This document shows positions 17,523-23,130 of a stretch of DNA of 64,000 bases, one piece after another. Position numbers and translations under genes: made by a program. The DNA is taken from contig NZ_RXLO01000002.1 in the NCBI RefSeq assembly GCF_003958645.1, positions 186,001 to 250,000 on the forward strand, given 5' to 3'. Below the pieces are notes generated by a model that did no database searches, was not told the DNA's origin, and saw only the letters and a list, made by a program, of their open reading frames with translations. Numbering within the stretch: the stretch's first letter is position 1; every line of letters begins with the position of its first letter. The DNA comes from Chitinophaga rhizosphaerae (GTDB lineage: Bacteria; Bacteroidota; Bacteroidia; Chitinophagales; Chitinophagaceae).

Positions 17523-17553
17523 CAAACATAACACTACATTCCGCCACCAGCAA
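17523..17553 (-). promoter_or_regulatory. Bacteroidota-type promoter of the amidoligase operon
   Basis: On the minus strand, TTG (17553-17551) then a 20-bp spacer then TATGTTTG (17530-17523), matching the TTG-N19-21-TAnnTTTG consensus. Predicted transcription start is about 17 bp before the amidoligase ATG. The element is one of two copies. Confidence 0.7.
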
Positions 17554-17658
17554 GTCTTTCAGGCGATTTATTGTCATCCTAAAGCTACGTTTTCAGGGCG
17601 GTAAAATTGTGAATTGCCGATCCGGGATCGGACCGGCCGAACCAAAATTAATCCCATT

Positions 17659-17730
17659 TTATGAATAATCCCCCATCATTGTAAAATGCAGGGGGATTGC
17701 CCTGGCAAACCACCTGGGAACTTTTTTCAT
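17659..17730 (-). CDS. Candidate 23-aa small protein between duplicated promoters
   Basis: Starts MKKVPRWF at 17730 and ends in TAA at 17659-17661, a short amphipathic basic peptide. It lies 16 bp downstream of the -7 element of the second promoter copy. An overlapping frame from 17734 (MYEKSSQ, 28 aa, stop 17648-17650) is equally possible. An internal hairpin (17667-17698) may instead mean this is a small RNA. Supported only by its promoter. Confidence 0.3.
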   Translation of the reverse strand: MKKVPRWFARAIPLHFTMMGDYS

Positions 17731-17745
17731 ACATTTATTTCAAAG

Positions 17746-17776
17746 CAAACATAACACTAGATACCGCTACCAGCAA
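17746..17776 (-). promoter_or_regulatory. Second copy of the Bacteroidota-type promoter
   Basis: TTG (17776-17774), 20-bp spacer, TATGTTTG (17753-17746) on the minus strand, in the same context as the 17523-17553 copy. It points leftwards into the 17648-17734 interval with no known gene other than the small frame noted there. Confidence 0.65.
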
Positions 17777-17898
17777 GTATTTCAGCGATTATTTACGTCA
17801 TCGCAAAGCTACGTTTTGACACCGCCGAAATTCCATAATAACGACTTTTTAACACCAAGTTCTTCCCAATGAATTAAACTTGCCGAAAACTCCCAAAA

Positions 17899-18444
17899 AT
17901 GCATTCACTCATTGTTGACAAAGATCCGCACAGGCGCAGAATTGCGCGGGGTAGCCTCAAAATGTTCAACCCAACGATGCAGATAATTGAAACTGACTCA
18001 GTGTTCAACGCAAAAAAAGTCGGCGGGTTTGCTTTTACACCCAATTTCCTAATTATAGACATGGAGCTGACTGGCGCAAAGTCGTATGTCGAACAAAAAA
18101 TTATGGACTACCGTTCCACTATTCCGCAGATTTACGCATTTGAAACAAATAATAAGAAAGGGGTAAGCCAGCAGCTAATGGCAGATCGCTTCTGCCTTTT
18201 TCGTGAAAAAGGATACCTCGATCAAATTCCAGCAATGTATGCTCCTTCCAAAGACGGCGAGCCTCCTCGTCGTTTATTTAAAGAAGAAGCCGAAGCGGCT
18301 GGTGATCCTTACAGCTTCAACCTAATAAAAGTGATAGATTGGAACGAAATCTCGGCTTGTTTCACAGCTGAGATATTTTATGAGATAATTAAAGAAGGAT
18401 ATCAGTGGCGTGGTTCTGCAGTACAAAATACGCCTTACAATTAA
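17899..18444 (+). CDS. Stand-alone receiver-like protein
   Basis: A 181-residue protein with a receiver-like N-terminal half: LIVDKD (acidic pocket), then an FLIIDME strand carrying the candidate phospho-acceptor Asp (about residue 54), then a strand IYAFE in place of the usual Thr/Ser strand. The conserved Lys is not evident, so it may be a pseudo-receiver. The C-terminal half is acidic/aromatic with no known domain. It converges with the XRE gene (stop overlap). In a phage control region it may sense phosphate from a kinase or act as an adaptor; output unknown. Confidence 0.6.
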   Translation: MHSLIVDKDPHRRRIARGSLKMFNPTMQIIETDSVFNAKKVGGFAFTPNFLIIDMELTGAKSYVEQKIMDYRSTIPQIYAFETNNKKGVSQQLMADRFCLFREKGYLDQIPAMYAPSKDGEPPRRLFKEEAEAAGDPYSFNLIKVIDWNEISACFTAEIFYEIIKEGYQWRGSAVQNTPYN

Positions 18445-18710
18445 GATTGTTCATCTACAATCTTGATTCCTTTGAAGAATTCTTCGGGGTTAACTTTCAA
18501 CGCCAAACAAATGCGGGCGAAAGAATACATCGTCATATTGTTACCCTTTTCGTAGTTCCGAAGTTGGTTCGCTCCTATTTTCGCCTCAAATGATAAATCA
18601 GCCACAGACTCATGACCTTTTTCTATCCTTTTGTCGATAATACGGAGTCCAACCTTTTTAAGGAAATCCAGGATAACTTGTTCTTCATTGGGAGTTTGCT
18701 CAGGCGCCAT
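18441..18710 (-). CDS. XRE-family transcriptional regulator
   Basis: An 89-residue single-domain repressor-like protein. The helix-turn-helix runs from about residue 22 to 78: LRIIDKRIEKGHESVADLSFE, then KIGANQLRNYEKGNNMT, then a terminal ALKVNPEEFFKGIK. It lies next to a 32-bp palindrome (18777-18808) in a divergent arrangement with the receiver gene at 18907. It probably autoregulates and represses the receiver or early genes. Confidence 0.85.
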   Translation of the reverse strand: MAPEQTPNEEQVILDFLKKVGLRIIDKRIEKGHESVADLSFEAKIGANQLRNYEKGNNMTMYSFARICLALKVNPEEFFKGIKIVDEQS

Positions 18711-18776
18711 TTTGCGAATTTATCGCATAGACTTTATAATATTACCATTTTATCACCTCCATAAAATAAACAATGT

Positions 18777-18808
18777 TAAAATACCACTATTATATTAGTG
18801 GTATTTTA
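18777..18808. promoter_or_regulatory. 13-bp-arm perfect palindrome in the divergent promoter
   Basis: TAAAATACCACTA at 18777-18789 and TAGTGGTATTTTA at 18796-18808, all 13 bp paired, 6-bp spacer. It lies between the divergent XRE gene (start 18710) and the receiver gene (start 18907), in a 196-bp gene-free interval. It lacks an adjacent T-run and sits between starts, so it reads as an operator, not a terminator. Confidence 0.65.
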
Positions 18809-18906
18809 TTAGTACCTTTATATAGGCTCTATTATAATTACATTTTATTTTGACATATACGGGCAAACAATATACACTTTAAGTTAATTACGTACTATTA
18901 CTGCAT

Positions 18907-19320
18907 ATGGAGGTAAAATATTCGGCACTGATGATTGATCCGGTTATGGAATCATGCGCTATTTGGAACCATTGGATTTTTTTTCCAAACTGCTTTGAAT
19001 TCATGATGGCGGAAGACATAGAATTCGCCAACCATTTACTGGAGAGAGATTGGGGAATTATTTTTTTGGATTGGAACATAAAAGGAATGGGGCCAGATTG
19101 GGTAAAGGAAAAGCAATCCTATGGCGTATGGCGTCGACAATATCTTATAATACACGAGAAACCTGAAAACGGCAACAGACACGAACTCGCAATACAGCTG
19201 GGGGCCAGGGACTACTTCCACAAGCCCATTACACCACAAAAAATGGTAGAGATTTTGAATAGGGCGAGGTTGAATCCATGGCTGAATAGACCGATGGAAA
19301 TTAATCTCAAATTTATTTAA
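18907..19320 (+). CDS. Stand-alone response regulator receiver protein
   Basis: A 137-residue single-domain protein. Receiver features: acidic MIDP loop near the N-terminus, a phospho-acceptor Asp in FLDW (near residue 56), and the invariant Lys in FHKPIT (near residue 104) preceded by LGARDY, typical of CheY-type proteins. The Thr/Ser strand is replaced (YLIIHEKP), so response to phosphorylation may be altered. It has no output domain. Candidate phosphate source: a hybrid kinase such as the one at 170-2011. It is divergent from the XRE regulator. Confidence 0.72.
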   Translation: MEVKYSALMIDPVMESCAIWNHWIFFPNCFEFMMAEDIEFANHLLERDWGIIFLDWNIKGMGPDWVKEKQSYGVWRRQYLIIHEKPENGNRHELAIQLGARDYFHKPITPQKMVEILNRARLNPWLNRPMEINLKFI

Positions 19321-19658
19321 TTCGCCTGAAAACCCTGCTCCAATACCTTTAACCCTCTCTTCAATGCGGCATGCAAAACTCCAGCCTGTGATAAATTCAA
19401 GCAGCTCACTATTTGCTCCCACTCTTTCACCGTTGGTTTGGCCATAAAAATCAACCTTGACCTGTCCTCCCATAAATTTGGTCCCGCTTTCCGCTGAACC
19501 ACAATAGTAAATTCGGCGCGCGCCGGGATCGATAGTCGTACATATTTTAATAGGTCAGCCAAAACTTCCATCGCCTGATGGTCAGTAAGGTAAACGCATT
19601 CGAACGAAATTTTCGCTGCTGTATGCATATTTGAAAGATAGATCCTCGATTCAACCAT
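19317..19658 (-). CDS. Unknown phage protein, 113 aa
   Basis: Mixed alpha/beta soluble protein without recognised motifs. Its stop overlaps the stop of the receiver gene by 4 bp. It lies 19 bp downstream of the 146-aa gene, so the two are probably one transcript. Function unknown. Confidence 0.5.
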   Translation of the reverse strand: MVESRIYLSNMHTAAKISFECVYLTDHQAMEVLADLLKYVRLSIPARAEFTIVVQRKAGPNLWEDRSRLIFMAKPTVKEWEQIVSCLNLSQAGVLHAALKRGLKVLEQGFQAN

Positions 19659-19677
19659 GCTTTACGTTTATCTTAAA

Positions 19678-20118
19678 TTACGAAAAAAACTCAATATGTT
19701 GATAAACATACACAGCCATTTCAGTTCCCCCATGAGTTGTGGGATGGAGTCCTAACCAGTATCTCTTAAATTCGGAACCGACCATGCAGTGGCTGGGCAA
19801 AGTAAATGCTGAGGAAATCCGCTCAAATGGCAGTCTATACAGGTCAATCATCTTTGTGTATGTTATTGTCCCATCATCCCAAGATACTGCGAAAATAGTA
19901 TCTGCAAAAAATCGCTCAGGCACCAGGCCGACGGGGGCAAAATTGATTTCAAAGAACACATTGTTATTTTTTTTTCTATTTCTGTTTACCAACTTTATTT
20001 TTCTGACTTCTTTGCCAGGGTATTTTCCCAAATTAATCTCCGCCATGTTAAACAAAATTGAATTTGGAGTATGGAAATTTCCAACGTCCTCGGTTACAAA
20101 TCCCATCAAACTAGCCAC
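19678..20118 (-). CDS. Unknown phage protein, 146 aa
   Basis: No family recognised. A second start at Met26 (20043, MAEINLGKYPG) gives a more typical N-terminus. The region KIKLVNRNRKKNNNVFFEINF is basic, the C-terminal half has aromatic and His residues. It is the first gene downstream of the GTTACA repeat array and so may be controlled by it. Confidence 0.5.
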   Translation of the reverse strand: MASLMGFVTEDVGNFHTPNSILFNMAEINLGKYPGKEVRKIKLVNRNRKKNNNVFFEINFAPVGLVPERFFADTIFAVSWDDGTITYTKMIDLYRLPFERISSAFTLPSHCMVGSEFKRYWLGLHPTTHGGTEMAVYVYQHIEFFS

Positions 20119-20162
20119 AGCAGGCCATATTATCAGTAACGACTATAGGTAAATTGCCCACC

Positions 20163-20320
20163 TTGTAACATCCTAGTTACATTTAGTTACAATAGTTACA
20201 TTATAAATGGTTTGTAACTGCCTGTAACTCTGATGTAACTAAAATGGCTATTTCCCTCCCAAACAAATTAGATTGTTACAATGCAGTTACCGCATAAATC
20301 CTTTTCAGACAAGGGTTACA
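20163..20320. repeat. GTTACA/TGTAAC repeat array in a 300-bp gene-free gap
   Basis: The interval 20119-20414 has no gene. It holds ten GTTAC copies: TGTAAC at 20164; GTTACA at 20176, 20186, 20195; TGTAAC at 20213, 20223, 20234; then GTTACA near 20275, 20286 (GTTACC), 20315. Three forward copies spaced 9-10 bp face three reverse copies spaced 10-11 bp around TTATAAATGGT. Helical spacing with inverted halves suggests multi-copy protein binding, as at a replication origin (iterons) or an operator. Confidence 0.75.
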
Positions 20321-20406
20321 GTCCAATTTCCCGAGAATTGCAACTGCAAAAAAGGCAGATATTTTTTTTACTGCTACTACTACTCCGGCGATGACGCGGT
20401 GAAGGC

Positions 20407-20434
20407 AAAAAAAAGGCCGCTATCGTGAGCGGCC
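20407..20434 (-). terminator. Rho-independent terminator
   Basis: Stem GGCCGCT (20415-20421) with AGCGGCC (20428-20434), 6-nt loop, followed on the minus strand by a run of eight T. It overlaps the stop codon of the 91-aa gene and separates the replication-side operon from the GTTACA array. Confidence 0.8.
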
Positions 20435-20695
20435 ATCATTATTCTGAAATCCATCAGTATCTTGACTTTTCTTTTCATAGTCCACCTCGACGAAATGTGT
20501 ATACCTCACACGAAAAAACAGCCAAACCCAAGTTGAAGCAACCGGCACCCAATAATCGACTCCATCTCCCAAGGTGACGATCTTACGCTGATGCCAAACT
20601 TGTGGGAATACAAACCATATCTTCCAAACTAAGCGCGTTGATTGGTATTTGATCTGTGGTTTGTAGTTCCTGGACCAGTCTATGATTATACCCAT
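20420..20695 (-). CDS. Unknown phage protein, 91 aa
   Basis: A Trp-rich basic protein (WKIWFVF, STWVWLFFRVRY), possibly membrane-associated. It follows the zinc-binding candidate by 6 bp and ends inside the terminator stem. No family recognised. Confidence 0.45.
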   Translation of the reverse strand: MGIIIDWSRNYKPQIKYQSTRLVWKIWFVFPQVWHQRKIVTLGDGVDYWVPVASTWVWLFFRVRYTHFVEVDYEKKSQDTDGFQNNDGRSR

Positions 20696-20701
20696 GTTGT
20701 A

Positions 20702-20998
20702 TTATTTTTTCTCGTAATAAGGCTCTATTCCTCTGTCCGCAAACATTATTGCATTCGTACAATATCCGCAGCAGGCCGAATAAACAGTTTCGTCGCCTCG
20801 GGAAATTCGTGAGGGTGCATGCCGAAAAGCCTGCAGACAACAATCGCAGGTGTAAGTCGAATATACCGCGCCTAAATCTGTTGAAGAAAACCAAGGGGTG
20901 AAGTCCCGAATTTTTAACTGACCGTCCATAAGAGATTTTGATTTAAGCAGGCCCGACGTTTCTGTCCTAGTATTGATCCCAAATTTAAATAAAATCAT
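20702..20998 (-). CDS. Small Cys-rich (zinc-binding candidate) phage protein
   Basis: A 98-residue protein with CDCC near residue 51 and CCGYC near residue 75, which could bind one or two zinc ions. The N-terminus is uncertain: Met25 (20926, MDGQLK) is possible. It may be a DNA- or RNA-binding accessory; no family recognised. Confidence 0.5.
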   Translation of the reverse strand: MILFKFGINTRTETSGLLKSKSLMDGQLKIRDFTPWFSSTDLGAVYSTYTCDCCLQAFRHAPSRISRGDETVYSACCGYCTNAIMFADRGIEPYYEKK

Positions 20999-21060
20999 TA
21001 ATTGAGGGGCCGGGCCTGCTGAATTTTACCTACTTCATATTTACATGGCATTTGGTGACA

Positions 21061-21138
21061 TTATAGACAATCCCGAATACGGGTTCTTCCTTTCCTTCTA
21101 CGCCGCGGCGCCGCACCGAGTCGATTCAAATTCTTCAT
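21061..21138 (-). CDS. Candidate 25-aa arginine-rich protein
   Basis: Start ATG two bases after the TAG stop of the 90-aa gene, stop TAA at 21061-21063. The predicted peptide begins MKNLNRLGAAP and continues with RRRRKGRTR, extremely basic for its size. Position in the operon and coupling distance support translation; size alone makes it uncertain. A competing plus-strand frame (21043-21138) was judged less likely. Confidence 0.35.
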   Translation of the reverse strand: MKNLNRLGAAPRRRRKGRTRIRDCL

Positions 21139-21140
21139 AA

Positions 21141-21413
21141 CTATTCAATGACAGGTATCAGATAAGCGGCAAGATCTCGTCCACCGGAAATTCCGAAGTA
21201 ATGTTCCCGTTTCATTCTCTTTTTAAATTCCTCCAAGGTGGGAGCTTCCAGCTCGAGGGCACCTGCGTGAGCCACTACGATCCCGTGGGCAGATTCAGGA
21301 GTATATGCAGCACGAAGGAGCCAGCCGCTGATGCGCACCAGGTAAAGCATGGTTGGCTGGATATGCAGAAACTTTACGTCCGCCGTTAGTTCATAACTTG
21401 GGTGATCAGACAT
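21141..21413 (-). CDS. Unknown phage protein, 90 aa
   Basis: Soluble; beta strands then an amphipathic helix (LEEFKKRMKREHYFG). It overlaps the 113-aa gene by 28 bp and sits in a string of small genes downstream of the cytosine methyltransferase. No family recognised. Confidence 0.5.
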   Translation of the reverse strand: MSDHPSYELTADVKFLHIQPTMLYLVRISGWLLRAAYTPESAHGIVVAHAGALELEAPTLEEFKKRMKREHYFGISGGRDLAAYLIPVIE

Positions 21414-21727
21414 TTGTGTAGGATGTGAGGTGAAGTAAATGAAATGCTGGCTACAACTTTGAATATGTATCTTGGCGTAATTTTCTCACCGGACGGTGTT
21501 TCCAATGCTTCAAAATATATCATCCTGCTAATCAACTGCACGGTAGCCTCTTCCACGACTACAACGGCAGTTTCAGCCGTAAGTTGCGCCTCCAAACACA
21601 GGCTGCGCCAATCTTTCGGACTCCTAACCCTAGCGATTTGTCGTGGGCGATAAGGGGAGAGTACCATCTGCAAAAGGTGTTGCTGGGTTGCAGCATTTTC
21701 GCCGTAGATTAAAATGTGCTGGTTCAT
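21386..21727 (-). CDS. Unknown phage protein, possibly degenerate ATPase-like
   Basis: The strand HILIYGENAATQQHLLQMVL followed by TAVVVVEEATVQLISRMIYFEA resembles the strand-loop-helix and Walker B-like part of an ATPase, but there is no Walker A lysine. It also weakly resembles receiver folds. Function unknown. The start overlaps the methyltransferase stop by 4 bp. Confidence 0.45.
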   Translation of the reverse strand: MNQHILIYGENAATQQHLLQMVLSPYRPRQIARVRSPKDWRSLCLEAQLTAETAVVVVEEATVQLISRMIYFEALETPSGEKITPRYIFKVVASISFTSPHILHKCLITQVMN

Positions 21728-23130
21728 ATGTGTCTATTTTTAGTAAATGCGGATTCAAATAAAACACGTACCATCTCCGCAGGAACTGCATTGCCAATGA
21801 ACTTCTTACTGCGGGTAATCCCTCCCAAAAGAAGGTAGTTATCCGGGAGGGTGGTAATCCGGCGAAATTCAATATCCGTCAGATGGCGTGACCTGATGTC
21901 AATTATCCCGGATTCTGCCATCAACTTCTTTAACCGTGTTGCCGCTGGCGAATCGGAGTTCATATGCGGATAGTTTAATGTCCTTCCTACGTTCCCGCTT
22001 CGTGAGTGTTTTGCACAACCAGGCGGAGATGGAAAAAATATCCCACTTTGAACCTGACCCGCCCAGGTGATAAATTCTTCATCAAACACAAGCGTAACTA
22101 GACTCAGGCGATCCTTTGTTGTAAGGGTGGTTGCCGGAGCATCAAGGGAAATAGCAAATCCGTTCCCATACTGCACATCGAGAAACTGAGTGGTGCCAAG
22201 GTTATCCTCCTGCAGGCAAAACTTTCGCGCCCCTATTTCCAATCGGCGAAATGTCGCTTCCGAAGAAATTCGCCCATCTTTGAAAATACTTTCACCGGTA
22301 TCCATGACATCCAGAAAGTTTCGCACGGCAACCCATCTCTTCCGGCCCAAGTCACCATTTTTACTATGGGTTGGAACTGGCCAAGTAATCACTCCGTTCC
22401 CAGCAGAAAATTGGACAAACAAACGCTTGCGTATGGTCGGGCAACCAAAATCTGCACAATTCAAAACTCTCCAGCTGGAACAATATCCGTGTTCCTCGAT
22501 TTCGCGGATCCAACGGCTGAAATTCTCCCCTCTTTTTTCCGGGTCCGGAACCATCCATGGCTCCAATCGGTTGGCCTTTTTATTAACTACTAACGGACAA
22601 ATCTCTCGTTTGAATCCATCTGAATCGCGGAGGAATGTAATTTTGGGAACAAGCGGCCCCCAAAATTCAAATTCCCTTACATTTTCAACCATTATCTTAT
22701 TCGGGCGAATTGCCAGAATATATCTTATAAGGTGTTCCGCCAATGAGCGGCTATCCTCATCCCGCGACCGGCCTCCAAGTGCGACGGAATGTCCAGGACA
22801 GGAAGGTGATGCCCACAAGACGACTTGAATTCGTGGTTTACGCCGACGAATTTCTTCTACTACCTGAACAATCAGCCCCAATTCAACTGTCCGGATATCT
22901 TCGTTCAAGTGGATTGCATGAGGCATATTCATCGCGTGGCTTCGGATTGCCCATGCATCGTGGTTAACACACGCAGCAACCGTTGCGAAGCGGCTACCAT
23001 CTGGCGTTCGTGCGTTCTCTATCGCAAAGCTCACACCGCCGGCGCCGGCAAATAAATCAATGGCCACTACCTCAAACAGAAGGCAATGCTCAATAAGTCC
23101 GCGATATTGTTGCTCTGTAAACTTCATCAA
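21724..23130 (-). CDS. C5-cytosine DNA methyltransferase
   Basis: A 468-residue single-chain enzyme. Motif I is DLFAGAGG (25-32), motif IV PSCPGHS with catalytic Cys111 (a variant of PCQ), motif VI ENV (149-151), and motif VIII-like CPTIRKRLFV; the end shows motif X (VPAEMVRVLFES). It probably protects phage DNA from restriction or affects its regulation. It overlaps the primase-helicase start by 4 bp, so it is part of the replication operon. No cognate nuclease is adjacent. Confidence 0.92.
   Translation of the reverse strand: MMKFTEQQYRGLIEHCLLFEVVAIDLFAGAGGVSFAIENARTPDGSRFATVAACVNHDAWAIRSHAMNMPHAIHLNEDIRTVELGLIVQVVEEIRRRKPRIQVVLWASPSCPGHSVALGGRSRDEDSRSLAEHLIRYILAIRPNKIMVENVREFEFWGPLVPKITFLRDSDGFKREICPLVVNKKANRLEPWMVPDPEKRGENFSRWIREIEEHGYCSSWRVLNCADFGCPTIRKRLFVQFSAGNGVITWPVPTHSKNGDLGRKRWVAVRNFLDVMDTGESIFKDGRISSEATFRRLEIGARKFCLQEDNLGTTQFLDVQYGNGFAISLDAPATTLTTKDRLSLVTLVFDEEFITWAGQVQSGIFFPSPPGCAKHSRSGNVGRTLNYPHMNSDSPAATRLKKLMAESGIIDIRSRHLTDIEFRRITTLPDNYLLLGGITRSKKFIGNAVPAEMVRVLFESAFTKNRHI

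Larger units (their letters stand above)
17519..17818 (-). repeat. Two ~75-bp imperfect direct repeats, each containing a promoter
   Basis: Copy 1 (about 17519-17594) and copy 2 (about 17742-17818), offset 223-224 bp. Shared blocks: AGCAAACATAACACTA, ACCAGCAAGT, and AAAGCTACGTTTT (17581-17593; 17805-17817). Both contain the same minus-strand promoter, and the AAAGCTACGTTTT block lies upstream of each, as an activator site would. Between them are an 8-bp-arm hairpin (17667-17698: AATCCCCC with GGGGGATT) and a 6-bp-arm inverted repeat CCGATC/GATCGG at 17617-17631. Confidence 0.75.

Noticed and set aside
20583..20894. Minus-strand frame overlapping the Cys-rich gene and the 91-aa gene
   Set aside because: Overlaps two better-supported, properly spaced genes; no coupling.
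21043..21138. 31-codon plus-strand frame
   Set aside because: Lies against operon direction; the minus-strand 25-aa frame in the same place is coupled to the preceding gene.
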